Source: Athripsodes cinereus (Eukaryota > Arthropoda > Insecta > Trichoptera > Leptoceridae). Taken from it: a DNA stretch of 64,000 nucleotides. The notes under the pieces are model-generated. The model was not told where the DNA came from. It searched no databases and was given only the letters and a program-made list of their open reading frames with translations. The stretch is taken from assembly GCA_947579605.1 (NCBI GenBank), contig OX388314.1, positions 2,852,001-2,916,000 on the forward strand. Reading direction: 5' to 3'. The position numbers were made by a program, and so were the translations under genes. Shown here one piece after another: positions 1-10,327 of the stretch; the first letter of the stretch is position 1, and each line of letters starts with the position of its first letter.

Positions 1-290
1 TGAGATGGTTTGGTCATGTAGAGCGAATGGATGAAGTAAGATTGACGTGGTGGGTGTATATATCTGAAAGAGGGGGTGTGAGAAAGTGCGGACGTCCAAG
101 AACTACGTGGTTTGACCCCGTGGATCAAATTCTCAAGGACGGTCGCGTGTTAAATAGGAGGAATCGGCGTGCATGTATGAGACACTGGATGAATGTAGAG
201 GAACCGAAAGAAGTAATGTAAGGATAGATCGACATGGCGTTCCGTTCTCTCCGCCACCTGGGACACGGCGTGAGGCTATAGTATAGTAGT
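1..290 (+). mobile_element. LINE-A 3' end fragment, cut by window edge
   Basis: The frame reads RWFGHVERMDE, then ISERGGVRKCGRPRTTW and RACMRHWMNVEEPKEVM, the same C-terminal stretch that ends the LINE-A reverse transcriptase at 10328-12292. A stop and short 3' UTR follow (GTTCCGTTCTCTCCGCC, then GGGACACGGCGTGAGG) and a degraded (TATAG)n tail at about 275-290. The start lies outside the window. Substitutions such as the lost KRGRPRTTWLDHVDQ spelling show it is older than the two long copies. Confidence 0.9.
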
Positions 291-589
291 AGCAATGTTA
301 ATCTTATAGGTAAAGACATTTTTTTCATTATTCGAATTCATTTCATACTCAAACGTAATAATGTAAACTAACGTTATAATTGGAAAGTTAACTACTTAGC
401 ATCATTTTTGAAAAATGTATATAAGTAATAGTTAGCCAAGTAATCAGTGTTTTTTTATATATCTAGGAGATTCTTAATGATTCGAAATATTCTTTTACGA
501 AGTGGACCTTTAAGAATATATTTTTTTATTCATACTATTGTAGGATTTCTCCCTAGTGAAGTAACCAGCAGACTAAATACATGAACTTA

Positions 590-665
590 ATATGCTAATT
601 GCCTAAGACAGACAGAACCCACCACCATGTGGGACTTATAAGTGCCCAAGGAGAAGAAGAAGTTA
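590..665 (+). mobile_element. Eroded LINE C-terminus, GAAGAAG tail
   Basis: The frame reads KTDRTHHHVGL and is followed by AGGAGAAGAAGAAG. Insect LINE open frames of this kind commonly end in a DPTTMWD-like stretch and a short purine tail. A related end is seen at 36700-36800. Only the last 25 residues remain. Confidence 0.45.
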
Positions 666-732
666 TGTACAATAACAGTAAAACATTCAACATGATTGAT
701 ATGGCGCGTAATGCTGGACTCTTTATAATACT

Positions 733-900
733 TTCAACTGGCAACTTGAGACGGCAGAGATGCGAATGCTCAGGTGGTCAGCAGGCTAATCATTAAAAGA
801 TAAGATAAGAAGTTCACGCATTCGTGGTAGCATGGGTGTGACTGACATAAATAACAAACTAGAAGAGAGGCAACTGAGATGGTATGGGCACATAAGTTTA
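733..900 (+). pseudogene. Reverse transcriptase C-terminal remnant (LINE)
   Basis: In one frame with stops the sequence reads LETAEMRMLRWSAG, then RSSRIRGSMGVTDINN and LEERQLRWYGHISL. This is the region after the RT domain of many insect non-LTR elements (TAEMRMLRW ... RLRWYGHV). No catalytic motif is present. It is unlike LINE-A and LINE-B in detail, so it is a separate family. Confidence 0.7.
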
Positions 901-1119
901 CTTTGATTTTTTTAGAGAATTACAACTTTTGCTTTTTTTCCTCAAGACTAAGACATTTCTGGTAAGAGTGGAATCTTCGCTGGTCCACATGTTAAATGTA
1001 TTAATTGTCAACATATTGTGTAACGACTGTTTGATTCTAAATATTGTAAAAATAAAATGAAATAAAAATAAGACGGAGACCACCGGAACACACTGTAAAC
1101 AAAGCCACATCAATAAATC

Positions 1120-1312
1120 TCCCTCGACATCCATCAAGAGGGAAACCAAAGAATACCTGGATGACACAATGCAATAGAATCCTGCGGAGAAATGGCCTGG
1201 ATGAAGATGATATAGGAAACAGAAGAGTGTTCAACCTCAGAACGAGAAGAGCCGACACCAACAGCCTTCAGCGGCAATAAGTTGGGACAGTGCCAGGAAG
1301 AAGATTCAACAT
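1120..1312 (+). pseudogene. LINE ORF C-terminal remnant
   Basis: The frame reads GKPKNTWMTQCNRILRRNGL, then DEDDIGNRRVFNLRTRRADT, followed by a stop and GGAAGAAGA. The pattern GRPKxxWxDxx...RR..L...RRADP is the usual C-terminal tail of endonuclease/RT LINE proteins. It is 5' truncated and has no catalytic residues. Confidence 0.6.
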
Positions 1313-1319
1313 GATTGAT

Positions 1320-2685
1320 ATAATTCATCCCTGAATAAAATATGATAAATTATACTTTACGAATATCTAATTCTTACGGAACATTTAAAAACTTACGAAA
1401 AGGAATCAGAAACCTGTTATTTGTCGAGGATTCAACAGAACAAAATAATACTTTAAATCATAATAATATTATACATTAAAAAAACCTTTCAAAATATTAC
1501 AAAAAATATAAAAAAGTAGAACTTCTGTGCTGATAAATAATATAATTTTATTACAACGTAAAAGAAAACTAAATAACAATATCATGAAGGAAAAAACATA
1601 ATGGATACTAAATATTAAAGAAAATTCGAAGCTTTATTACTCTTAAAGCTCAAAGTATGAGCTCTTCATGATACACCTACGTTAGAAATAATCAAAACAT
1701 AAATATTAGAGAATTTTCATAATATTTCTATGTGTGTATCTTCATGAAGATTTTACATATCGTTGTAAGATAAATAATTACTTAATATTATTATAATCAC
1801 GGCATGTCATACAAGTGAAGGTGCATGTCATCATGCCAGTTGCACGTTTTAACATGTAAGCTATTTTTTCTGGGTTGGTACTTAAATAACTTTTTTTGCG
1901 GACACATTTTCTGTTCACGATACTCGCAAACAGAATAGTCTGCACTCTAGAAAGATTGTTCCTCAATCTTCTCACCTTCGAGCTGGCGGTTAAGGATTAT
2001 TCCATCTCTCAAAATGTGGCATTTGTATCCTTAAAACCTCCTGAATCCTTCGGTCAAATATATATTACATTAAAATCAAAAAAATATTCCAACGCCATCT
2101 AACAATTTTCAACCATAATTCTTCAAAACTCCTGTAGATGAATCTTTTTCTAACACATTGCTTATGGAACAACTAGTGAATTGTTTTAAAAATGTGACAA
2201 TTTTTTTTAAAAATGGCGGACAAAGTGACCTGTTAGGCGAGTTTCTCTCTGCAGGTATATCTTTTTATTTTAGAGTTATCAATGAATTTTTCTTAAATTT
2301 TTTATTCGGGTTACATTTTATAATCATTGTTTTATTCAATGGTGATGTTATTTTGATGTTTTGTGTTTTTTTGCTACAAAATATTTTGTTTCATAGACAT
2401 ATAAAGAAAATTCAGAATTTTCCACGAGGATTTTTTTAAACATTTTTTAAATGTCTTTTAGGTTATTTAAGACTCATATGTCACAAAAAAATAATAAAAA
2501 TAATCATAAAATGTCTCAGGACTCAGGAGGTTAACCCCTTTTCTACCTTGTGAACTCCCTTTTACCACTTCTCTTTCTTTTTGATAGTTTTTTAATGAAA
2601 TTCACATGAGTTTTGGTAAGATGGATGAAATCGTGGCACTGTGGCTAAGTAGCCTTCTATATACAAGTATTGATTGCGTTTTATA
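1320..2685. other. AT-rich stretch, no gene seen
   Basis: I see only AT-rich sequence with short chance frames and poly-A/T runs. No protein motif, inverted repeat or recognised repeat family could be assigned. Confidence 0.5.
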
Positions 2686-2756
2686 AAAATAAATATTTCT
2701 GGGCAAAATTGCTTGTAATCAATGTACAGAAAATAATAAATAAGTAAAGAAACAAA
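2686..2756 (+). repeat. Repeat D 3' end fragment
   Basis: GCTTGTAATCAATGTACAG followed by an A-rich AATAAATAAG run matches the 3' end of the repeat D unit better preserved at 22277-22395 and 38015-38120. Confidence 0.55.
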
Positions 2757-3052
2757 ACAAAGATAAATACATCCCCTGCTATTGAACTTTTTAACTAGTC
2801 TTTAGCTTTTACATGAAAACTGTTTTTTTTTTGTTGTTGTTGTTCAAGATTCCTAGAAACCTTAAGCAGATTTTCTTTTATTTAGAGTTGATGTTTTATG
2901 GAGAAGATGGGGTAATTAGATTTCAAGTTTTACTCTGTAATTTTTTTACAAAGTATCAGATTTTCTTCACAAAACATATTAGTGTTCGTTATATAATATG
3001 TAGTCTGAAAAAATATTACGATTTAAATTTATTATTTTCTACTATTATTTCT

Positions 3053-3450
3053 ATACCGTCACGGCAGATCCCACAAGTAGGGTAGCCAGCAGAACAGAGG
3101 CCTGAGTCAATTACACATTTTCACGTTACGTTTTCGTTCCGTTAACGTTTTAGTATAGACGAAGTTGCAACCAAGTGTCAATTTCGTTGCTTAGATACAC
3201 AAAAGTTACGAAAATTAACACTTTGGCGCAACATCGTCTGCATTTGAACGCTAACGGAACGAAAACGTAACGTGAAAATGTGTTACTGATTCAGGCCTCA
3301 GCTGTATGTAGAGATGAGCATGCAAGCTGTCCTCTCCGTGCAAAAAAATATATTCATGATGGGTGGCAAACATCATCGTTAAAGTTTGAAAAACGCAATT
3401 TCAAGTCTTTCAAACCTTATGATACTAATATAATGAAAAAACTATGTGAC
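3053..3450 (-). mobile_element. SINE-A copy interrupted by a fold-back MITE
   Basis: The left part (3053-3097) reads the SINE-A 3' end in reverse (CCGTCACGGCAGATCCCAC, GGGTAGCCAGCAGAACAG). The right part (3302-3430) resumes with GCATGCAAGCTGTCCTCTCC and ATGATGGGTGGCAAACATCA. The two parts join exactly across the MITE at 3098-3298, which proves the order of events: SINE-A first, MITE later. Confidence 0.85.
3098..3298. mobile_element. Fold-back MITE, AGGCCTGA termini, CAG target duplication
   Basis: This 201 bp insertion begins AGGCCTGAGTCAATTACAC and ends GTGTTACTGATTCAGGCCT. The termini pair over about 52 bp with four mismatches, and pairing continues inward (AGACGAAGTTGC against GCGCAACATCGTCT), so nearly the whole element folds back. 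CAG flanks it at 3095-3097 and 3299-3301 and occurs once in intact SINE-A. A 3 bp duplication with GGCCT-type ends suggests a PIF/Harbinger or CACTA-type donor, but this is inference. Confidence 0.88.
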
Positions 3451-3522
3451 TCTGTGTGCGTTCCGTTCTCTCTGCCCACCCCACTTGTGACGCGGCTTGA
3501 GAGTATAGTACAGTATAACTAT
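3445..3522 (+). mobile_element. LINE-A 3' UTR fragment
   Basis: GTGCGTTCCGTTCTCTCTGC, CACCCCACTTGTGACGCGGC and TTGAGAGTATAGTACAGTAT match the last 70 bases of LINE-A including the tail. The coding part is absent, so this is a very short 5'-truncated insertion. Confidence 0.75.
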
Positions 3523-3551
3523 GTAATAATGAATAAGAAAGTTTATTTTTT

Positions 3552-3798
3552 ATCCCGTGGAGCACCCGGTAAAAAAATGGTCTCCCACTCTTCTGCGTAA
3601 GTTTTCGAATGTCCTGTAAAAGGCAGGTGTTCGAAAAAATTAAGACATTTTACATATTATATTCAGCGATGAGGTTTGCCACCCATCCTGAATGTCTTTA
3701 TTTTATATTGGCACGAAGAGGACAGCTTGCATGTTTCTTACATGCACCTGGTCTGCTGGCTACCCCACTTGTGGGATATGCCGTGATGGTATAGTAGT
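3552..3798 (+). mobile_element. SINE-A, complete copy with 13 bp target duplication
   Basis: The unit runs from ATCCCGTGGAGCACCCGGTA to GGGATATGCCGTGATGGTAT plus AGTAGT. AAGTTTATTTTTT flanks it at 3539-3551 and 3799-3811, the mark of target-primed retroposition. The last 40 bases (CTACCCCACTTGTGGGATAT, GCCGTGATGGTATAGTA) match the LINE-A 3' end. No convincing pol III A/B boxes were seen at the head, so its promoter is unclear. Confidence 0.88.
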
Positions 3799-4228
3799 AA
3801 GTTTATTTTTTTACCAAACTCATTTCTTCAAATACGCACGTTTGCATACTCAAATACAAATTTAATTCAATTATACAAAACAATAATTACACATATTACC
3901 CCCTAGGTCACTGGGCTAGAGCTTAGTGAGGGGACATAAGCTCTGGTTTGTGTCGATTTCAACATTCTATTCAAAGTTCCCATTTGTCCAAAATTCTGCG
4001 TCTAAGCCTGTAAGAGCAGATAAGATTGATATTAGTAAGACAACAATATACACCTATTGATAAGTCAGTTGCTGTTATCATGGTCAGTTCAATGAACGCA
4101 TGCAGAGCAAGGCTTTGTCCAGAGACAAAGGGGATATTCCATATTATAGATAACAGTAATAGTAGTATTAACAGTACCTACCTAATACCCAATAGAATGT
4201 CCGGTAATGGCAATAAGACCATAGTCAT

Positions 4229-6940
4229 TAGGGTGGAACGAATTTTTTTTTTCTCGAATTTTGATTTGGAATAGTTGTATTTAGTTGCCTTTTGCCATCA
4301 ATTGCCTGCATTAAAAATATAAAAATTATCAGACAACGGTAAGAGCCCCCGAAAAGACATCGAATATTTACAAAAAGGACAATTTAGGGGCTATTTGCGC
4401 GGCCTACAAAACAATACAGAACGTATTAAAATAGGTTTATTTTATTCAAAAACATATTCAAATATAGTTAACTAGCAGTTGCAATCAAATATTTCATAAT
4501 TTTAATATACTTTGGTACTGGGACAGTTGAGCAATGTGCGGGACAAAGCGGGGGCAGCACGCTTCGATCTACGAATTTGCAGTGTTTCGTTTCAACTAGT
4601 GTCGATAATATTGTCTCAAGGTGGAAGGTAGCCCGTCAATTATTTTCACCAGTAGGTACTAGTTGATGTACCTACGTTTTTTAAGTGTATAAATATGACT
4701 TCTACAAGACAAAAGTTAAAATATACGATATTTGGTGAAAGTGCAGAGTTCGAGGAGAATATACTACTTACGTATGAGAATGTGATGAAATTCTCTGAAT
4801 GGGTTCGACAAGACTTAAAAATAAAGAACAACACAACAAAATAACCTACATTTTTGGAAAAGTGCCAAAACAGTTGAAACAAAAATTGAAGAATTACGTA
4901 TGAATAAAATCTTCTATTTCAATTGTTTCACACAAACGAGTTTTACAGTAACTTAAAAAATATCACTCAAAATGTTTTGATTTGATTTGTTTGATTTTGT
5001 TTGAAATTTGAAAAAGTCTTTGAAGAAACTAAAGAAAATTCAGAGTACAAAGTAGAAAGCTTTTTGACATAGCTGCATGTAAATGTAAAGAATTTGTAAA
5101 CTGTACTTGTTTGAGAGAAAATAAAGTGCCAAAAGAGGAACAAATATTTTTAGAAGACCAACGCACTAACAGAAAAATGGTTTTAGGAAGAACGGATCTT
5201 ATCTAAAGTAAAAAATTGCAGAAAAGAAGATTACGTGCTCTTAAACAAGAAATCAGGCATAATTCAAATACAAGAATTAAAGAAATTTCCTTTTCTTTAT
5301 ATAGGCTAAATAGATCTGAAGTAATTTCTAATGTTGACCTTCCTTCTTGTTCGTCGGCCGCATATGGTCTTGACACCGCGAACAAAGTGGATCAAAAGCC
5401 TATAAAACTCACGGATGCCAGTCTTCATAGTTTGACGATTGTATGCAATAGACATCGATAGCGATAGAGTATCAGACCGAGCTGCGGCGGTTATCGTATC
5501 ATAAATGTTCTATATTCTGCTTCTGATGCTGACTCTGAGGTGCAGTCGACTAACGTCGTGGGCAGGATGAAACTCAGAAGAATAAGACAGAAAGTTTGCG
5601 AGCAAATTTTAACAGAAGAAAGAGTAACAGAAATTCCTGCCTTATATTTTGATGGAAGGAAAATCCAGACGGCTAAAACTGTTTTAAAAAGATCGAAGAG
5701 ATTTAAAGTGATTGTATAAGAGGAACATGTTTCGATTTTTAAAGAACCAGGTTCTGTTTATGTTGGGTATGTGTTTCCAACATCGGGCAGTGCGAGAAAT
5801 ATTGAAAGAGCTATCCACGGCTTTTTGACGACTGAAAATATATCATCAGAGAGTATAATGACTGTTGGATGTAATGGAACAACCACAAATACAGGGAATG
5901 TGGGAGGCGTGATTGTTTTTTTTTTGTAAAATAGACTATCTCAACCATTGCATTGGATAATTTGTCTCTTATACGCCAATGAGTTGCTATTGACGCTTTG
6001 TTTTCCTATTTGGATAGCCCTATAGCAGGATCTAAATCATTTGCAGGTCAAATTGGTATAGCATTAAAGATGGTTCAAAACATTTATGGAAGCTCATTAA
6101 CAGCACTAGTTATTTGTCGATCGAATTGTTAGCGATTGTGGACCCTGTTTTATTTCGGAACAGTTACTTTGCTCATCTAGAAAACTTGTTGTTGAGTACG
6201 ATAACAGATGCGCGTAAGCACATTAGAGAACTAGCTGCCAGACGCATTTTAAAAGCTCGTCATTAAAAAAAAAATCTGTTACGTGCATGTTTGAGGTGCC
6301 AAAAGTGGACTTAAATGCAAGTTCTTACATAGACTTAATAAACTGGCAACAAAATAAATACGAAACCTCAATACTGATGAATATTTCCGATAAGCAGTTA
6401 CAACATCTTATTGAAAATGGAGGAGAATCGGTTTTGGAGTTAATGAGACTGCCTTACCACACCCAGGCTGTGAAAAGATCAGTAAAAGATGTGATAGAAG
6501 CAGCTCTACGTGTATGCGATAAGACAAGAAGATAGGGTTTTGTAAAATCTAATGTAGCGTCTCGAAATCTCATGCCAAAGTTTGAGACGAAAAAGGATTT
6601 TTGTTATGAAAAATGACGTTATTCATACTGACACAACTTTCTGAAACTGTGTATATTTTTAAAATAAATGATTCTATTAACTAAAATATACTTTTATCTT
6701 ATCATATAAATGCATAACATATTATATTTAGTTAATATTTTGTTAATAGGGTGTACTTAACAAAGCGTCTGTAAAAACTTAAAAATTGAAATTTCAAGTC
6801 TATGGCGGGACCTCTTGCTGTTGAGCTAGAACTTCCAAATTAGTGGGTGTTATTTACAATTACATAAGGCAACTTTTGCCTGGTATTCCAATTCGATATT
6901 CGAAAAAAAAATTTTTTTCATACAAAAGTGTTCCACCCTA
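4229..6940 (+). mobile_element. hAT-like DNA transposon, degenerate, 8 bp target duplication
   Basis: The 2,712 bp element has terminal inverted repeats starting TAGGGTGGAAC (left) and ending GTTCCACCCTA (right). A T-rich run and TCGAATTTTGATTTGGAAT follow on the left, matched by ATTCCAATTCGATATTCGA on the right. ATAGTCAT is duplicated exactly at 4221-4228 and 6941-6948. An 8 bp duplication with TAGGG ends is characteristic of the hAT superfamily. It carries a broken transposase gene (4695-6620) and so is dead as an autonomous element. Confidence 0.88.
4695..6620 (+). pseudogene. Broken transposase-like gene of the hAT-like element
   Basis: Coding pieces appear in order but in shifting frames. 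4695-4844 reads MTSTRQKLKYTIFGESAEF. Around 5065-5205 there is LFDIAACKCKEFVNCTCLRE and PKEEQIFLEDQRTNRKMV. 5216-5460 is an 81-codon piece. 5567-5930 has KVCEQILTEERVTEI, YFDGRK, KEPGSVYVGYVFPTSGSARN and VGCNGTTTNTGNVGGV, with an in-frame stop near 5717. 6287-6535 reads FEVPKVDLNASSYIDLI to LPYHTQAVKRSVKDVIEAA, followed after a stop by SRNLMPKFETKKDF. The Cys-rich CKC/CTC patch resembles a zinc-binding region. I recognise the pattern as a family of uncharacterised transposase-like proteins found in many invertebrates. The middle (about 6060-6130) looks deleted. Superfamily assignment rests on the target duplication rather than on a clear DDE motif. Confidence 0.75.
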
Positions 6941-6949
6941 ATAGTCATA

Positions 6950-7440
6950 GTACGATAGTGAGTCAGCCATATTATATCTACTATAACATATTGATAATAG
7001 TATGTAGACCAGAGACAAAGTACACGAGTTTCAGTTTTACGTATGATGTCGTTAGATAAGGCGATGGTCAAACCATAGATTATAATCACCAACTATACTA
7101 ATATTAAATATAACTGTGGTATTATAAGAGAAAATATTTTAATTATAAACGTAGATTAAAATGCTAGATAAAAATAATAAAATTAGGTATACATTTTAAT
7201 TGATTTTGGTGTAGTTGTCAACCGATAGCGCTTGTAAAAAACTCATGTAAAATAGGATAAAATAAATTACTTTTATGTATCAAGTACCAACTTCCGCGAT
7301 AATTTTTTGATCGTTCAACGGCTTTCGGGAGATTCAGCAATCATTATCAGGCTAGCGTATAATTTATTAATGCTTGTCCAAAAATGAGCCCATGAGAATT
7401 CAATCTTTCCACAAGTTATTTCCATATCGCGGCTTCTACA
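6950..7440. other. AT-rich stretch, no gene seen
   Basis: Unique-looking AT-rich DNA flanking the hAT-like element. No repeat family, motif or coding frame was recognised. Confidence 0.45.
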
Positions 7441-7529
7441 TTATAATGTCTCACTGGACTTTATTCCGTTGACGAATCTCCGAGGCAGCTACTGCGCTCA
7501 GGTTTTAATGATCTCAACAAACTTGAAAA

Positions 7530-7692
7530 ACCCAATAGGGCAAATATCTCCTAATTTGCGGAAAGGAACTTCAGAGCCACCGCATAAACTGTCTGGAAAA
7601 TATTACCCGCAGACCTGAGGGAGAATCAGTCTACCACTACATTTAGGATCAAGTTGAAAACGTCACTGTTCAGGAGAAATCGCTTATCAAAA
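7530..7692 (+). pseudogene. LINE ORF C-terminus (CR1/Jockey-like tail)
   Basis: With two stops the frame reads FNDLNKLEKPNRAN, NFRATA-TVWKILPADLREN and STTTFRIKLKTSLFRRNRL. The pattern LWNxLPxxLRxxxSxxxFKxxLKxxLF is the C-terminal signature of CR1/L2/Jockey-type LINE proteins. Similar tails occur at 9255-9405, 62790-62956 and 63395-63570. No RT core is present. Confidence 0.7.
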
Positions 7693-7802
7693 AACGGCGC
7701 CATATATAAATTGTCCAATTATAATTATAACTTTCTTCTTTAATGATATATCTGGGTTTGAAAATAAGTATAAAGTTATGCATTCCTAATATCCTCACAC
7801 AA

Positions 7803-7905
7803 ATAACTTTTTTTTGTAAAGGTGCAGTAGGTAATCAGGAAGAGGACTCGAACCCGGGATCTTCCAATTGAAAGTCTGTGATTCTACAATCGAATATTGC
7901 TAGTC
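7803..7905 (-). mobile_element. tRNA-derived SINE remnant
   Basis: On the minus strand GGGTTCGAGTCC (complement of 7843-7854) is a canonical pol III B box preceded by GATTGTAGAATCACAGAC and TTTCAATTGGAAGATCCC, which resembles a tRNA anticodon arm. It is not a functional tRNA because the acceptor stem cannot close. An A-rich run lies on its 3' side near 7809-7816. Confidence 0.6.
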
Positions 7906-8189
7906 ACGAAAATCTCTTTCAAAACATACCTATAATATATTATTTCTCTCGTAGCTTTGTAATTAAATTTATGATTTGGGAAAAACTACCAAAGGTTGTT
8001 AAGGACATGTAGGTACGTGAAAATAATTTATACATACCTATACAATATTTTACATTCATTTGGGTTCTCTATTATCATAAAACGTTTGACCTTTATCACT
8101 TACTGATGCCGTTCAACAATAACAGTCACAAATCATTATTTAGGTATACATAACGTTATTCATATCACACCTACATCAAATAATATACA

Positions 8190-8720
8190 ACCAAGCCAAT
8201 ACTCTCATAAATCTAAAGAGACGTATTCCTTATTGTCCGTTTGGATTATACTACGAATTTCTCGTTTTTTATGTTTCTCTAATAACATTTAATACCTAAT
8301 ATCATTCGTTTGGTTCTGTTCCCAGAAGAACATAAAGCACAAAGGATTTGCTGTCTATTTTTACATTGTTGCGATGATAATGATGTTGAATAATTTGTTA
8401 CTTTGGCGCCATTTTACGATACTTTGACCTTCTCAAGTGTGCTGGTAAAAAGGGCGACTTTCACCTTACTTTTAAAACCGGTGATATAGCTTTGGCGTAG
8501 TAGATTGGTTATTTGTTCTTGTGTGTAAGCGCATTAAATATATTTAAATACCAAGCCAATATTATAGTTAATCCAAAAATATACCCTTAATTGTCCACTT
8601 GAACCATATCACAAATCTCATGCTTTTTATGTTTGCCTAATAACAACATTTATTACCAAACATCCACTCTGCGATTTTCTCAGGAGAACATAACGCACAA
8701 AGGATTGGCATTTTAACTAT
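8190..8720. repeat. Two direct copies of an unclassified ~165 bp repeat
   Basis: About 8193-8345 and 8550-8715 share the order CCAAGCCAAT, CTTATTGTCC/CTTAATTGTCC, TTTTTATGTTT, CTAATAACA and AGAACATAA(A/C)GCACAAAGGA. The segment 8380-8470 (GCGCCATTTTACGATACTTT, GTGCTGGTAAAAAGGGCG) recurs at about 18615-18700. The family is not identified. Confidence 0.6.
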
Positions 8721-9254
8721 TACTTTTTCTCATAGGTATACATGTACCCTTATGAGATATTTTTGTATTATGTGAACTGAAACATGTGAAAATCCACTTC
8801 ACTCTTGTCTTGTTGAAAACAAGGCCCGAGTTAGTATACGATTTTTTCTCGCCATCATTATTTTCTACACTTGATAAAAAAGTGTTTTAAAATATTATAA
8901 GTTTGAAACATTTGGCTACTTAGGTACTAATAGTTCAACTTTTGAACGCAAAAAAATAGTCTTATTTTTTATCACACCAATTTTTTTTTTTTTAATTTTA
9001 TTTTAAAGACAACATACATCATTACCTACCATAAGAATATTTTGTAGATATATAATGGAATTCGTTAGATTTGAAGTAGATACTTAAAGGCAAAATATCG
9101 TACATGATAATTATAATTTCTCAGCTTGTCTAAATTCATAATTTGCATTCATTGGTAATAAAAACATTCAATCCAATAAATTTATCGTGAATATTTCCGT
9201 ATTATTTGAATAATATCATTAAGAATAATAATTTATGTGCTGATTTGTTTGCAT

Positions 9255-9405
9255 ACAACAGCAATCTGGCTATGTTGCATGTGTCTTCTGTGTGGCTGGT
9301 CTGTTGCTATGGAACAAAATTCCCTTTGATTTTCGAACTCTGGAGAGTGTGGAGTTGTTCAAGGCAGGGTTAAAGAAATTGTTCAGGAGGTATAATGATT
9401 CTTGA
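9255..9405 (+). pseudogene. LINE ORF C-terminus remnant
   Basis: The frame reads GLLLWNKIPFDFRTLESVEL then FKAGLKKLFRRYNDS, the LLWNxLPxxLRxLxSxxxFKxxLKxLF tail of CR1/Jockey-type LINEs. It is a 5'-truncated copy without catalytic residues. Confidence 0.65.
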
Positions 9406-9437
9406 ATGGGGTCTTGCGATGGTTTTTCCTCTACAAA

Positions 9438-9615
9438 AATGTCTAGTTATTATTATTTTTCTCTTCTTCCAAGTCGCTGCCTCAATGCTGAGGATCGTGA
9501 CAACCATGACCCCAATCAAGCGACAAGCTCCTCCACCGCGCCCTGTCCTCCGCCTGCCTAAACGCCTCATACACTGTACCCCCTGCAGCATCTCTCACAT
9601 GATCCGACCATCTTT
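9438..9615 (-). pseudogene. LINE ORF C-terminus remnant, purine-rich tail
   Basis: On the minus strand the frame reads DHVRDAAGGTVYEAFRQAED then RARWRSLSLDWGHGC and a stop, followed by GCGACTTGGAAGAAGAG and AAATAATAATAATAAC as 3' tail. The WxxDRARWR spacing is typical of the ends of insect endonuclease/RT LINE proteins. It differs from LINE-A and LINE-B. Confidence 0.65.
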
Positions 9616-9949
9616 ACATTATTTTTATATAATATAATTTCAGAATGAGATCACGTGATAAAATATAAAAAAAAGTTACACTGGCCTATTTTTCATTTGG
9701 CATCCGAACGGTTTGTGAAAATAGAATAAAAAATATTACTTACATAGTTTGAAACCCGTATAATAATTCTATATTATTATGGACCGTCACGGTTTCAGAA
9801 TTATTATATTAGGTATATATGTAAAAACTTCCAAAACATTCAGTTTTATTGGTGCACATACGACGAATGTAATGGAAGAATTACGTATAAATAAAAATAT
9901 GTTTTATTTAAAAGGTTTGTTTGTCTACCATTATTGTACCCGTATATAA

Positions 9950-10313
9950 TATTATGTAGATTCCTTATTTATTTACTGCTAACTCTCTTTTCTCTGCCGC
10001 TGGATAAAGGTCTTTTCAAATCTTTTCCATACTTTACGATCTTGAGCAATATGATATCACTGTTTTTCTATCATCTAGACAGTATCGTCAACCCATTTTG
10101 TAGATCTTTCCACACATTTTCTGTCCTCCCACAGTCTCCATTCAAGAATTCTAGAAGTCCACCTGCCATCCTCTCGCCTTGCCATATGTCATTTCCGCTT
10201 GGAGACTATTTCAACAATGTCAATGACTTTTGTCTTTTGTCGGATGATTCATTTCTTATTTTGTTTCTCAAGCTTATGTCAATCATTTGTCTCTCCATGG
10301 CACGCTATACACT
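9950..10313 (-). pseudogene. LINE ORF C-terminal remnant abutting LINE-A
   Basis: On the minus strand the frame begins RAMERQMIDISLRNKIRNES, continues GERMAGGLLEFLNGDCGRTE, NVWKDLQNGLTILSR and IVAKDRKVWKRFEKTFIQRQ. This corresponds to the AMER.ML.ISLRD.IRN ... W.GH ... GRP..RW.D ... A.DR..W..L.E.Y tail of a widespread insect LINE group. It has stops and no RT core. Its 5' edge lies next to the LINE-A target duplication at 10319-10327. Confidence 0.75.
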
Positions 10314-10327
10314 GTATATTAACTACT

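Noticed and set aside
2158..2439. 93-codon hydrophobic frame suggestive of a membrane protein
   Set aside because: Phe/Leu/Ile richness follows from T-rich DNA; no homology signal or gene context.
3609..3794. A 61-codon frame that stays open in three SINE-A copies (also 19179-19364 and 35416-35613, minus)
   Set aside because: It lies wholly inside SINE-A. Differences between copies change amino acids almost every time, as expected without protein selection, and older copies break it. Open by family youth, not function.
7803..7905. Possible tRNA gene (canonical B box)
   Set aside because: No acceptor or D-arm pairing; the downstream sequence and poor A box fit a decayed SINE.
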